41,125 nt of DNA from Pseudolabrys sp. Root1462 (GCF_001426945.1 NZ_LMFS01000001.1:1933408-1974532); one strand, 5' to 3'. Positions 1-8,565 are shown, numbered from the stretch's first letter. The notes: generated by a model from the letters alone, not told the origin. Numbers and translations: made by a program.

Positions 1-82
1 GCTGGGAATGCGAATTTGACAATGCGGCCGGCCCGGGGCCGACCAAACAATGCGGGCGATGACGCATGTCTGTCTCCTGCGT

Positions 83-111
83 TTTGCCCTCCCTCTTGTG
101 GGGAGGGCAAA
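83..111. repeat. Perfect 11-bp inverted repeat (REP-like palindrome)
   Basis: TTTGCCCTCCC at 83-93 and GGGAGGGCAAA at 101-111 form a perfect 11-bp stem with a 7-base loop. It lies in the non-coding leader about 100 bases upstream of the first gene. G+C-rich palindromes of this sort are common intergenic repeats in rhizobial genomes. It could also terminate a gene lying to the left of the window. Confidence 0.5.
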
Positions 112-211
112 GCAAGCGCGTCGCGACAGCCCGGGCGCACCACAATTGACAATGATCAATACCGGCCGATGCTCGCGCTCCATGCTGACACAAGTCCGGG
201 AATGAAACGCC

Positions 212-952
212 GTGCTGATTGCCTTCTTCGCCGACATCCATGCCAACCGGCAGGCTTTCGAGGCCTGCCTGGCGCATGCGCGCGACCAGGGCGCCGAGCG
301 CACAGTGCTGCTCGGCGACTACGTCGGCTATGGCGCCGATCCCGACTGGGTGATGCAGCGGGTCATGGACCTGGCGGCGGACGGCGCTGCATTGGTACTC
401 GGCAATCACGACGCCGCGGTCGGCGGCTCGACCAACGGCATGAACATCGAGGCCCGCGTCGCTATCGAATGGACGCGCACCGAACTCGGCAAGCCGGCCC
501 GTGACTTCCTCGACGCTTTGCCGCTGTCACGGACCGACGGCGACCGCCTCTATGTGCATTCCGAGGCCAGCGATCCGAAGAAATGGATTTACGTGACCGG
601 CACACTGGAGGCCGCCAACAGCCTGTCCGCGACGCCGGCACATCTCACCTTCTGCGGCCATGTGCACCGGCCGGCGCTGTACAGCCTGTCGGCCACTGCG
701 AAGATGACGTCCTTCACGCCGACCGCCGGCGCGGCCGTGCCGTTGCTGCCGGGCCGGCGCTGGCTCGCCGTGTTGGGCGCCGTCGGCCAGCCGCGCGACG
801 GCAATCCGGCGGCGGCCTATGCGCTGTATGACACCGGGCGGGGCGAACTGACCTATGTCCGCGTGCCGTACGACGTCGAGACCGCGGCCGCGCGCATCCG
901 CAAACAGGGCCTGCCGGTCTGGCTCGCCGACCGTCTGTTCGTGGGGAAATAA
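212..952 (+). CDS. Calcineurin-like metallophosphoesterase
   Basis: A cytosolic phosphoesterase of 246 residues with a complete two-metal site. The motifs in order are DxH (D8, H10), GDxVxYG (D36), GNHD (65-68 region), a single His at about 116 and GHxH (H150, H152). This matches the Metallophos_2 (YfcE-like) group, which hydrolyses small phosphodiesters or phosphomonoesters; the substrate cannot be read from the sequence. The start is a GTG at 212; a longer frame upstream has no support. Its stop codon overlaps the next start by one base (TAATG), so it is almost certainly translationally coupled to the downstream protein kinase/Usp gene. That pairing suggests a signalling role, either phosphatase-like or nucleotide-cleaving, but this is inference. 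Confidence 0.9.
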   Translation: MLIAFFADIHANRQAFEACLAHARDQGAERTVLLGDYVGYGADPDWVMQRVMDLAADGAALVLGNHDAAVGGSTNGMNIEARVAIEWTRTELGKPARDFLDALPLSRTDGDRLYVHSEASDPKKWIYVTGTLEAANSLSATPAHLTFCGHVHRPALYSLSATAKMTSFTPTAGAAVPLLPGRRWLAVLGAVGQPRDGNPAAAYALYDTGRGELTYVRVPYDVETAAARIRKQGLPVWLADRLFVGK

Positions 953-2361
953 TGGTCAAGCCGCTGCACGAGACCGGCGTGGAGATTGACGGCTTCCGGC
1001 TCGAGGCGATGGTCCATCGCGGCGGCATGGCGATGCTCTGGCGCGTCAGCAAACCTGGGCTCGAGGGCCCGATGCTGATGAAGGTGCCGCGCATCGGCGA
1101 AGGCGCCGATCCGGCGGCGATCGTCGGCTTCGAGATGGAGCAGATGATCCTGCCGAAGCTCAACGGGCCGCATGTCCCGAAATTCATCGCCGCCGGCGAT
1201 TTCGCGCGCCAACCCTATCTGGTCATGGAAGCGATCGACAGCCCGAGCCTGCTGAAGCGGCTGCCCCAGTTGCCTTTGCCCTATGACGAAGTGGCGCGTC
1301 TCGGTGTCCGCATCGCCGAGGCCCTCGACGATCTGCATCGCCAGCACGTCGTTCATCTCGACGTCAAACCGAGCAATATCCTGTTCCGCTCCGGCGGCGA
1401 GGCCGTGCTGATCGACTTCGGCCTGTCGCATCACGACCGCTTGCCCGACCTGATGCAGGAGGAATTCCGCGTGCCGTTCGGCACCGCGCCCTATATGTCG
1501 CCGGAGCAGTTGCGCGGCATTCGCAACGAACCGCGCAGCGACCTGTTTGCGCTCGGCGTGCTGCTTTATTTCTTCTCCACCGGCGTGCGGCCGTTCGGCG
1601 AAAGCGAAACCATGCGCGGCATGCGCCGCCGGCTGTGGCGCGATCCGATGCCGCCGCGTGCGCTGCGCCCCGATTATCCGCCCTGGCTGCAGGAGATCGT
1701 GCTGCGGTGCCTCGAGGTCGAGGCCGGGCGCCGCCATCCGACCGCGGCGCAACTCGCCTTCGATCTCAGCCATCCGGGCGAGGTCAAGCTGAGCTCGCGC
1801 TCCGAGAAACGCGAGCGCGACTCCTTCACCACGGTGATGCGCCGCCGCTTCAACACCGACCTCACCGCGCAGCGGCGCGCGCCGGTGACCGAGCAGCTCA
1901 CCTCGGCGCCGATCGTTGCGGTCGCCGTCGATGTCGGCGCCGAAGCCGCGCCGGTCAACGCCGCGTTGCTCGACGTCACCGCGCGCATGCTGGCGACGCT
2001 GCCGGACGCCCGCCTCGCCTGCCTCAACGTGCTCAAGTCCAGCGCCATCGCCATCGACTCCACGCTCGACAAAGAAGGCCACAACAAGCAGATCGACCGC
2101 CTCGTCCGGCTGAAGGACTGGGCGGCGCCGCTCAAGCTCGACGAGCGCCGCCTCACCGCCCATGTGCTCGAGGGCACCGATCCGGCCGCCGCCATCCTCG
2201 ATTTCGTCACCGCCAATCGCGTCGATCATGTGCTGATCGGGGCGCGCCGTGACTCGTTCCGCCGCCGCGTGCTCGGCAGCGTTTCCGCCAAAGTCGCCAC
2301 CGAAGCGGCGTGCAGCGTCACCATCGTTCGGGCACCACGAGTTCCGCTCGGCGACGCGTGA
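952..2361 (+). CDS. Ser/Thr protein kinase with C-terminal universal stress protein domain
   Basis: A 469-residue fusion. Residues about 15-275 are a Hanks-type kinase: a glycine-rich loop (HRGGMAMLW, 22-30), Lys44, a catalytic loop HLDVKPSN (135-142) with Asp137, DFG at 155-157 and a GTAPYMSPEQ activation/P+1 segment (177-186). The usual HRD Arg is Leu, so it is a non-RD kinase. Residues about 315-465 resemble a UspA domain, ending in an ATP-loop-like region (IGARRD...LGS) that keeps the final GS but not the second Gly, so nucleotide binding is uncertain. No membrane segment is visible, so it should be cytosolic. It overlaps the metallophosphoesterase stop by one base. The Usp half probably senses nucleotide or stress state and the kinase half transmits it; the target is unknown. 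Confidence 0.88.
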   Translation: MVKPLHETGVEIDGFRLEAMVHRGGMAMLWRVSKPGLEGPMLMKVPRIGEGADPAAIVGFEMEQMILPKLNGPHVPKFIAAGDFARQPYLVMEAIDSPSLLKRLPQLPLPYDEVARLGVRIAEALDDLHRQHVVHLDVKPSNILFRSGGEAVLIDFGLSHHDRLPDLMQEEFRVPFGTAPYMSPEQLRGIRNEPRSDLFALGVLLYFFSTGVRPFGESETMRGMRRRLWRDPMPPRALRPDYPPWLQEIVLRCLEVEAGRRHPTAAQLAFDLSHPGEVKLSSRSEKRERDSFTTVMRRRFNTDLTAQRRAPVTEQLTSAPIVAVAVDVGAEAAPVNAALLDVTARMLATLPDARLACLNVLKSSAIAIDSTLDKEGHNKQIDRLVRLKDWAAPLKLDERRLTAHVLEGTDPAAAILDFVTANRVDHVLIGARRDSFRRRVLGSVSAKVATEAACSVTIVRAPRVPLGDA

Positions 2362-2430
2362 GCTGAGTTCCCGCGGAACGCGCGGAACCTCGGCGCGTTG
2401 TACGAACTCATCAACCAAGGAGTTTCAACC

Positions 2431-3057
2431 ATGCAGCGCGCGACCACCCTCGCCGCCACTTTGCTGGCGGCCACGTCGCTAACGATATTGTCGCTGCCGG
2501 CATCAGCCGCCGCTCTCGCCACGGCGACAACGTCATTGAACATCCGTACCGGCCCGGGCCCGCAATTCCCGGTCGTCGGCGCCATCCCCCAGCAAGGCAA
2601 CGCTACGGTCACCGGCTGCATCCAGGGCAGCCTGTGGTGCCAGGTCACCTATAACGGCAAGCAGGGCTGGGCCTATTCGCAGTACATGATGGGCAACGTC
2701 GGCGGTCAGATGGTTGCGGTGACGCAGAACCGCGACGTGCCGGTCATCGTTTATGACGCGCCGCCGGCAACGGTCGGCACCGCGGTTGCGATGCCCGACA
2801 TCAACGGCGAATTCATCGCTCCGGAGCCCAACGCCGCGCCGATACAGATCGCGCCGCCGCCGACAGTGCAGACCTATGTCGTGCAGCACCCGGTGAACCC
2901 GGTCTATCTCAACGGCGAAGTCGTCGAGGGCGCCGGCCTGCCGCAGGATGTCGTGCTGACGCCGGTACCGGACCAGGAGTACAGCTACGCCTATGTCAAC
3001 GGCGTGCCGGTGCTGGTCGAGCCGACGACACGGCGCGTGCGATATATTTATCGATAG
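2431..3057 (+). CDS. Secreted SH3b-domain protein with DUF1236-like C terminus
   Basis: A 208-residue exported protein. A Sec signal peptide (hydrophobic core about 8-24, cleavage near ASA at 24-26) is followed by a bacterial SH3 domain at about 31-88 with the typical LNIRTGPG signature and two Cys (63 and 70) that could pair. A proline-rich linker leads to a C terminus resembling DUF1236 (Tyr-rich, ending in a VLVEP-TRRV-type motif), a rhizobial periplasmic or envelope module. I prefer the ATG at 2431 because AAGGAG lies just upstream and the signal peptide then starts cleanly; a TTG at 2398 would add eleven residues with no support. SH3b domains usually bind peptidoglycan or other envelope ligands. 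It ends just before a hairpin shared with the convergent gene. Confidence 0.85.
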   Translation: MQRATTLAATLLAATSLTILSLPASAAALATATTSLNIRTGPGPQFPVVGAIPQQGNATVTGCIQGSLWCQVTYNGKQGWAYSQYMMGNVGGQMVAVTQNRDVPVIVYDAPPATVGTAVAMPDINGEFIAPEPNAAPIQIAPPPTVQTYVVQHPVNPVYLNGEVVEGAGLPQDVVLTPVPDQEYSYAYVNGVPVLVEPTTRRVRYIYR

Positions 3058-3068
3058 ATCGCGACGAT

Positions 3069-3100
3069 CCGTTCATTCCCGCGCAAGCGGGGATGAACGG
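3069..3100. repeat. 14-bp hairpin between convergent genes (REP-like / bidirectional terminator)
   Basis: CCGTTCATTCCCGC (3069-3082) pairs with GCGGGGATGAACGG (3087-3100) through one G-T wobble, closing a GCAA loop of the stable GNRA type. It is the only structure between the stops of two convergent genes. There is no T-tract. The CATTCCCGC...GCGGG-ATG core looks like the widespread intergenic repeat of rhizobial chromosomes, so it may serve both as a repeat and as a transcription barrier. Confidence 0.6.
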
Positions 3101-3104
3101 GCGA

Positions 3105-4340
3105 TCAGAGTTTCACCGTCTCAATGAACCGGATCAGCGCGGCGACCGCGAGTCCCATATCAACGGGGCTCGCATATTCCGCCGGGTTGTGACTGATGCC
3201 GCCCCGGCAGCGCACGAACAGCATCGCAATCGGACATAACCTGGCCATCGCCATGCCGTCATGGCCGGCGCCGGAGACGAGTTTGATCGCGTCGCCGCCG
3301 GTGGCGCGGATCGCGTCGGCAAGGCCCGCCTGCAGCGCCGGATCGCACGGCGTCGTCGGCACATTGCGGGTATCGGTCATGGTGACGCCGAGATGCCGGC
3401 GTTCGGCGAGCGCGCGGATTTCCGCCTTGAAGGCGCCGACGAACTTGTGCCGCGCCTCGTCTGAGCCGGAGCGGATGTCGACGATCAGCGCGACATTGCC
3501 GGGCACGACGTTTCCCGCAGCGTTCGGGATGCGCAGCACGCCGACGGTGGCAACGACCTCGCCTTGCGTATCCCGCGCCATCCTTTCGGCGAGCAACACG
3601 GTCTCGGCCGCACCGGCGAGCGCATCGCGCCGCAGCAGCATCGGCACGGTGCCGGCATGCCCGGCTTCCCCGAGGAATTCGACATTGACGTAGGTCTGCC
3701 CGGCAATCGCGGTGACGACACCGAGCGCCTGGTTGCGATGTTCGAGCACCGGTCCCTGCTCGATATGCACCTCGACATAGGCCGCGGCGACGTCGCGATC
3801 ATAGGCCGCTGCCGGAATGTCATCGGCGTTCTTGCCATAAGCGGCGATGGCGTCGCGCAATGTCATGCCGTTCGCGTCGGCAAGGTCGAGGCGTTCCGCA
3901 TCGAACGCACCGGCGACCGCCAGCGACGACGACAGGGTCTTGGAAAAGCGCGAGCCCTCCTCGTCACCGAAGGCGAGCACGTCGAGACCGAAGCCGAGCT
4001 TGCGCCCGGCCTTGGCGAAATGCTCGGCGGCGAGAATGCCGGCAATGACGCCGAGCGGGCCGTCGAACATGCCGGCCTCGATCACAGTGTCGATATGCGA
4101 GCCGATCAGCAGACGCTTCGGCCCGGTGCCCGGCCAGTGGCCGCGCACGGTGCCGAGCGCGTCCTCGCTGACCTGAAGCTTCGCCGCGCGCATCCACTGC
4201 CCGATCAGATCGGCAGCTGCACGGTGCTCGGGCGTCAGGAAGCCGCGGACCAGCCGGTTCGGCTCGGCCGAGATCGAGCCGAGCGCGCGGATCATCAGGT
4301 CGGCGCGCTGGCCGAGTGCGGCTGCGTCTGGTGCCGTCAT
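3105..4340 (-). CDS. M20 Zn-dependent hydrolase, hydantoinase/carbamoylase (allantoate amidohydrolase) family
   Basis: A 411-residue binuclear metallohydrolase of the AllC/HyuC/AmaB type, which removes carbamoyl groups from N-carbamoyl amino acids, ureidopropionate or allantoate. Metal-site motifs are visible in order: SHIDTV (H82), MFDGPLG (Asp93), FGDEEGSRF (E127/E128), VHIEQGPVLE (H192) and a C-terminal ISHNPAEY His. GHAGTVPM marks the dimerisation/lid domain. The length is normal for the family. It starts nine bases after the stop of the quinone reductase and is probably the last gene of that minus-strand cluster. No hydantoinase or other purine/pyrimidine-degradation gene is adjacent, so the substrate is open. 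Confidence 0.88.
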   Translation of the reverse strand: MTAPDAAALGQRADLMIRALGSISAEPNRLVRGFLTPEHRAAADLIGQWMRAAKLQVSEDALGTVRGHWPGTGPKRLLIGSHIDTVIEAGMFDGPLGVIAGILAAEHFAKAGRKLGFGLDVLAFGDEEGSRFSKTLSSSLAVAGAFDAERLDLADANGMTLRDAIAAYGKNADDIPAAAYDRDVAAAYVEVHIEQGPVLEHRNQALGVVTAIAGQTYVNVEFLGEAGHAGTVPMLLRRDALAGAAETVLLAERMARDTQGEVVATVGVLRIPNAAGNVVPGNVALIVDIRSGSDEARHKFVGAFKAEIRALAERRHLGVTMTDTRNVPTTPCDPALQAGLADAIRATGGDAIKLVSGAGHDGMAMARLCPIAMLFVRCRGGISHNPAEYASPVDMGLAVAALIRFIETVKL

Positions 4341-4349
4341 TCAAAACGA

Positions 4350-5327
4350 TCAGGGCAGCAGGATGATCGAGCCGGTGGTCTTGCGACCTTCGAGATCCAT
4401 ATGCGCCTGCTTGGCATCCTTCAGCGCATACTTATGGCTGACGGGAATCTTCACAGCGCCGGAGCCAACCGCCTTGAACAGATTGTTGGCGATCGAGACC
4501 AAATCCTCGCGCTTGGCGGCATAAGTGTTCAGCGTCGGCCGTGTGGCGAACAGCGAGCCCTTCTGCTGCAGGATGTTGATGTCGAACGCCTTGACCGGAC
4601 CCGATGCTGAACCGAACGACACGAACATGCCGAGCGGACGAATGCAGTCCAGCGACTTCGGGAAGGTGTCGGCGCCGATGCCGTCATAGACGACGTCGCA
4701 CAGCTTGCCGCCGGTGATTTCCTTCACCTTGGCAGCGAAGTCTTCGTCGCGATAGAGGATGGTGTGGTGCGCGCCATTGGCCTTCGCGATCTCGGCCTTG
4801 TCCTTGCTGCCGGCGGTGCCGATGACGGTCGCGCCGATGTGATTGGCCCATTGGCAAAGGATGCCGCCCATGCCGCCGGCGGCGGCGTGCACCAGAATGG
4901 TCGAGCCCTTCTCGACCTTGAAGGTACGGTGCAGCAGGTATTCGGCGGTCATGCCCTTGAGCATCATCGCCGCAGCCTGCTCGTAGCTGATGTTGTCCGG
5001 CATCTTCACCACGCGCTCGGCCGGCAGCAGGCGCTCCTGCGCGTAACCGCCAAGGGCGACAACGTAGGCGACGCGGTCGCCGACCTTGAGATCGCTGACG
5101 CCCGGGCCGACGGCGATGATTTCTCCGGCGCCTTCATTGCCCGCGACGAACGGCATGCCGGTCGGCGAAGGATAGAGACCGCTGCGGAAATAGGTGTCGA
5201 TGAAGTTCACGCCGCAGGCGTGCTGCTTGATCTTGATCTGGCCCTGCCCCGGCGCCGGAATGTCGATATCCTCGAAGGTGAGAACCTCGGGACCGCCGGT
5301 TTTATGGACGCGGACTGCAGCAACCAT
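4350..5327 (-). CDS. Quinone oxidoreductase, zeta-crystallin (MDR) family
   Basis: A 325-residue NADPH-dependent quinone reductase of the medium-chain dehydrogenase superfamily, QorA-like. The N-terminal GroES-like half holds GNEGAGEI (63-70), where Cys/His zinc ligands are absent as expected of the zinc-free group. The nucleotide-binding half has HAAAGGMGG at 147-155 (the family's AAxGGVG). The start is the ATG at 5327, preceded by AGGGAG on the minus strand; the frame is open twenty codons further up but without a ribosome site. It is followed after nine bases by the M20 hydrolase gene, an operon-like spacing. It likely reduces quinones or enones in the cytosol. Confidence 0.9.
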   Translation of the reverse strand: MVAAVRVHKTGGPEVLTFEDIDIPAPGQGQIKIKQHACGVNFIDTYFRSGLYPSPTGMPFVAGNEGAGEIIAVGPGVSDLKVGDRVAYVVALGGYAQERLLPAERVVKMPDNISYEQAAAMMLKGMTAEYLLHRTFKVEKGSTILVHAAAGGMGGILCQWANHIGATVIGTAGSKDKAEIAKANGAHHTILYRDEDFAAKVKEITGGKLCDVVYDGIGADTFPKSLDCIRPLGMFVSFGSASGPVKAFDINILQQKGSLFATRPTLNTYAAKREDLVSIANNLFKAVGSGAVKIPVSHKYALKDAKQAHMDLEGRKTTGSIILLP

Positions 5328-5440
5328 CGTTTCACTCCCTGGGCAGAAAAAAGCTTGTTGTCGGAAGAACCTGTCGGGCGGGATCATAGGCGGCGCGGGG
5401 ACGAGCGCAAGTTATGGCGGTCCGGCTCACAGCGTCGTGT

Positions 5441-6175
5441 TCAGCGGCCGCCGGAGATGCGCAGGTTAGAGCCGGTGACGTAGGACGCCTTGTCGGACAG
5501 CAGATACAGCACGCCGTCGGCAACCTCATCGGCGGAGCCGGCGCGGCCGATCGGCACGCCGCCCATGTGCTTCTCGATGCGGCCCGGCGGCTGGATATCG
5601 GTGTCGATCATGCCGGGGCTGACGCCGTTGACGCGGATGCCTTCACCCGCCAGTTCACGACCGGCGCCGATCACCATGGAGTCGACCGCGCCCTTGGCGG
5701 CGGCGTACCAGATGCATTCGGTGGCGCCGCCGATGACGGCCGCCATCGACGAGATCATCACGATCGAGCCGCCCTTGCCGCCGTGCCTGGTGGACATGCG
5801 CCGGATGCTGGCGCGCAGGCAGAGCAGCGCGCCGAAGGTATCGACATCGAGCGCGGCGCGGATGGTTTCGGTGGAGGCCTCGTCGAGCCGCGACATCGGG
5901 CCTATGATGCCGGACGAATGCACAAAATGCGTCAGCGTGCCGAACTTGTCGGTCTCGGCGAACACGCGTTCGATATCGGCTTCGCGGCCCATATCGCCCT
6001 GCAGCGCGATGGCGCGACCGCCGAATGCCTCGATGTCCTTGATGACGGCGGTGGCGGCGTTGGCGTTGGTGTGATAATTCACGGCGACGTCGTAGCCCGA
6101 TTTGCCCGCAAGCTTCGCAACCGCGGCACCGATACCACGGCTGCCGCCGGCAACGAGAAGGACGGGTTTCGACAT
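5441..6175 (-). CDS. SDR family oxidoreductase (FabG-like)
   Basis: A classical short-chain dehydrogenase/reductase of 244 residues. The cofactor site GGSRGIG lies at 10-16, the usual NNAG is HSSG (86-89), and the catalytic Ser142/143, Tyr157 and Lys161 (YxxxK) are present. The C-terminal ISGGR ending is typical of FabG-like members. An in-frame ATG lies two codons upstream (6181), but the GGGGAG ribosome site ends directly against it; the ATG at 6175 has a normal six-base spacing and is preferred. It lies 27 bases downstream of the phosphatidylcholine synthase and reads in the same direction. The substrate cannot be predicted. Confidence 0.88.
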   Translation of the reverse strand: MSKPVLLVAGGSRGIGAAVAKLAGKSGYDVAVNYHTNANAATAVIKDIEAFGGRAIALQGDMGREADIERVFAETDKFGTLTHFVHSSGIIGPMSRLDEASTETIRAALDVDTFGALLCLRASIRRMSTRHGGKGGSIVMISSMAAVIGGATECIWYAAAKGAVDSMVIGAGRELAGEGIRVNGVSPGMIDTDIQPPGRIEKHMGGVPIGRAGSADEVADGVLYLLSDKASYVTGSNLRISGGR

Positions 6176-6202
6176 GCGCATCTCCCCAGAATTTCGTCTT
6201 TT

Positions 6203-6886
6203 TCAGCCGGCCCGGCGTAACAAACCAGCGGCCAGGAAGTAAAGCGCAATCACCGACAGCGCGGCAACGACAATGGGTCCGGGCTCGAGATTGGTGACGA
6301 TCGCCAGCGCCGCCAGCAGGGCCCACAAGGCCATCAGAGCAATATTGAGGCCGCGCAGACGGCGCACGCGTAAGGGATGAACGAACATGATCGGCGCGAA
6401 CGTCAGCGCGCAGAGCAGCACGATCACAATCAGTGCAATCCAAGGCCACTGCGGCAGAATGTAGAGATAGAAGGCGACAAGATTCCACACCGCCGGAAAA
6501 CCGCGGAAGTAATTATCGTCGGCCTTCATTGTGCGGTCGGCAAAGTACAGCGCGCCGGTGATGACGATGAGTATGGCGGCCGGCACGCCGAAGCCTTCCG
6601 GCAAATATCCACTGGCGGCGATGGCGTAGGCCGGGACGAAGACATAGGTCGTGAAATCCACGACGAAATCGAGGCCGGCGCCGTCCCATCGCGGCAGCCG
6701 GTCCTTGACTTGGAAGATGCGCGCCAACGGACCGTCAATGCCGTCGACGATCAACGCCAGGCCGAGACAGAAGAACATCATCGCCCAGTGGCCGCCGGTC
6801 GCCAGGATCAGCGACAGCAGCGCGAAGCCCGCGCCGCTCGCAGTGAGGACGTGGATCGCGAAAGCGCCGCCGCGCCGGAAATCCAT
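6203..6886 (-). CDS. pcs: Phosphatidylcholine synthase
   Basis: A 227-residue integral membrane CDP-alcohol phosphotransferase that condenses CDP-diacylglycerol with choline to phosphatidylcholine, the one-step pathway known in rhizobia, Agrobacterium and Brucella. The signature DxxDGxxAR(x)nGxxxDxxxD is complete: D48, D51, G52, A55, R56, G69, D73, D77. About seven or eight hydrophobic segments span the rest. The start at 6886 overlaps the stop of the DUF1326 gene by one base (TAATG), so translation is probably coupled to it. The much longer open frame upstream is only the antisense reading of that neighbour. Coupling of a lipid synthase to a putative metal protein is unusual. Confidence 0.85.
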   Translation of the reverse strand: MDFRRGGAFAIHVLTASGAGFALLSLILATGGHWAMMFFCLGLALIVDGIDGPLARIFQVKDRLPRWDGAGLDFVVDFTTYVFVPAYAIAASGYLPEGFGVPAAILIVITGALYFADRTMKADDNYFRGFPAVWNLVAFYLYILPQWPWIALIVIVLLCALTFAPIMFVHPLRVRRLRGLNIALMALWALLAALAIVTNLEPGPIVVAALSVIALYFLAAGLLRRAG

Positions 6887-7500
6887 TATTTCTGATTGCC
6901 CCAGTCGAGCTTGACGATTTCGGCGGAGCGGCCGCCGAGGTTCCAGTTGCGACCGAAGCCGCGGAAACGCGACTTGTCGGACTTGGCCACCATCACGTCG
7001 GCGCCGATCCAATATTCGGAATTCCGGATCATGACGTTGTCATCGCGGTTGTTGCCGCGCACTGGAGTGATGGCGCCGCCGCCGTACTTGTCGAGGCTGA
7101 CGACGCGGGTGTTGCCCTGCGTCTCGTAGCTGATCGGCACCTGATGGACGCCGAGGAACTGGCCGACCAGGATCGACAAGAGATGCGTGGTGCCGCCGAC
7201 ACGGCCGGTAAAGATGCGGGTCAGCCCCTTGACTGCCTGGATCGGCGCCTTGTCGTCGACAAACAGCGCCGCCGTCCAGTTGCCGCGCGCCATGATGCCC
7301 GGCAAGTCCATCATCAGGCCGACATTGATGCCCGACAGATCGACATTATCGAACTGGCCCTCGTCGATGCGCACGCCTGCCCAGGTCTGGCAGCGGCCTT
7401 CGGTCGGTGGATGTTCGCCCAGCGACAGCACGCAGGGACAGAAGACCGTGCAATTGCACGACAAGGTCATCTCGCCTTTGAGGGTCCAGGCTTCGGTCAA
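6886..7500 (-). CDS. DUF1326 domain protein with CxCxxxCxC motif
   Basis: A soluble protein of about 204 residues matching the DUF1326 family. It has no known enzymatic role. The N terminus carries SCNCTVFCPC (Cys at about 15, 17, 21, 23) and a further Cys at about 36, which look like metal ligands. The start is uncertain: a GGGGAG site stands six bases before a TTG at 7500, whereas the GTG at 7515 coincides with that site and lacks one of its own, so I take the TTG. It follows the DUF2182 membrane protein by 38 bases, the pairing usually seen for these families, and overlaps pcs by one base. A shared membrane-linked metal function with DUF2182 is inference. Confidence 0.8.
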   Translation of the reverse strand: MTEAWTLKGEMTLSCNCTVFCPCVLSLGEHPPTEGRCQTWAGVRIDEGQFDNVDLSGINVGLMMDLPGIMARGNWTAALFVDDKAPIQAVKGLTRIFTGRVGGTTHLLSILVGQFLGVHQVPISYETQGNTRVVSLDKYGGGAITPVRGNNRDDNVMIRNSEYWIGADVMVAKSDKSRFRGFGRNWNLGGRSAEIVKLDWGNQK

Positions 7501-7538
7501 AGTTTCACTCCCCACGCTCTGCGTTTTTTATTGTTAGC

Positions 7539-8450
7539 TCAATTCGCGGTACCAGGTAAGTGCGCGAGGACCGCGAAGACGACGAAAGCCGATCCGGCGG
7601 CGATGGCGGCAACGCCGATGGCATAGGTCAGCCTGTTCGTCACCGTCATCTTCTCGATCGTCATGAGCACGCCAAGTGCCACCATCCACACCACGTTCAT
7701 GATGCCTACGGCGAACATCACCAGCATCATGGCCCAGCAGCAGCCGAGGCAGAACAGCCCTTGCTTGATGCCGAGACGGAACACGCCGCGCGGCGTCGTC
7801 TGCCAGTTGGTGAAGAAGAACGGGAACGGCGAGCGGCACTGCCGCAGGCAGGCATGCTTGAGCGCCGAGAATTGGTAGACGCCGGCGACGAGGAACACCG
7901 CGCCGGAGAACAGACCGCTCGCCGACGCCATGCTCGGATTGAGCAGCGCGGCCCGTGTCAGCGCATATTGGGCCAGCGTCGCGGCGGCGGCGAAGCCGAA
8001 CCAGACCGCGGCATAACCGGCGGTGAGCACGAAGGGCGATACCACCTTCTCGTGCTTCTGTGCCGCGGTGTCGGCAATCTCGGCGTAGGTGAAGATCATC
8101 GGTGCGGCGCTCGGCAGCATCATCGCCAGCGTCATCGCGCCCCACATCAACGCGACCAGTGCAAAGCCCGATGCACCCCACGCGCCTTCAGGCATCAGCG
8201 ACACACCGAAAGTCGGGCTGCACAAGGCGGCCCATGCCCGCGGCAGATAATCGAGCACCGCCATACCGGGGCCGAAACCGCCAGCCGGCCCGCCCATTTC
8301 GCCGATCAGGAGACCGAGATACAGCCAGCCGAGCCCCGTGAGCAGAACGACGCAGATCACCGCCAACCGTTTCGGATGCGCGAAGACGGCGCCGAGCCGG
8401 CTCGCGGCGGGCGACAAATGGTCGAGGCGTTGGCGCGTGGCGTCTGTCAT
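7539..8450 (-). CDS. DUF2182 multi-pass membrane protein (putative metal-binding)
   Basis: A 303-residue integral membrane protein with about seven hydrophobic segments, of the DUF2182 family, which is described only as a predicted metal-binding integral membrane protein. Conserved-looking features are an ALMWGAMTLAMMLPSAAP segment near residues 120-140 and the Cys-rich GLFCLGCCWAMM followed by a Met-rich helix. Cys and Met within membrane helices suggest a soft metal such as copper, but that is inference. The gene begins at an ATG at 8450 and leads a minus-strand series DUF2182, DUF1326, pcs, SDR. It is divergent from the FAD hydroxylase at 8566 with 115 bases between. Confidence 0.82.
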   Translation of the reverse strand: MTDATRQRLDHLSPAASRLGAVFAHPKRLAVICVVLLTGLGWLYLGLLIGEMGGPAGGFGPGMAVLDYLPRAWAALCSPTFGVSLMPEGAWGASGFALVALMWGAMTLAMMLPSAAPMIFTYAEIADTAAQKHEKVVSPFVLTAGYAAVWFGFAAAATLAQYALTRAALLNPSMASASGLFSGAVFLVAGVYQFSALKHACLRQCRSPFPFFFTNWQTTPRGVFRLGIKQGLFCLGCCWAMMLVMFAVGIMNVVWMVALGVLMTIEKMTVTNRLTYAIGVAAIAAGSAFVVFAVLAHLPGTAN

Positions 8451-8565
8451 GGTCGAGCGGCTCCCTCAATAGCGCAACACCGGCATGGGCGATATACGGG
8501 CTGCCCCGCATGGTTTCCGGGCTATAGACGTGGTAATCCGCCGGAAATCGCAAAGAGGCGCATTG

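Noticed and set aside
853-2418. Long 521-codon open frame antisense to the kinase-Usp gene
   Set aside because: It arises from the G+C-rich codon bias of the opposite strand; it shows His/Arg/Gln-rich composition and no domain, whereas the plus-strand kinase has all its motifs.
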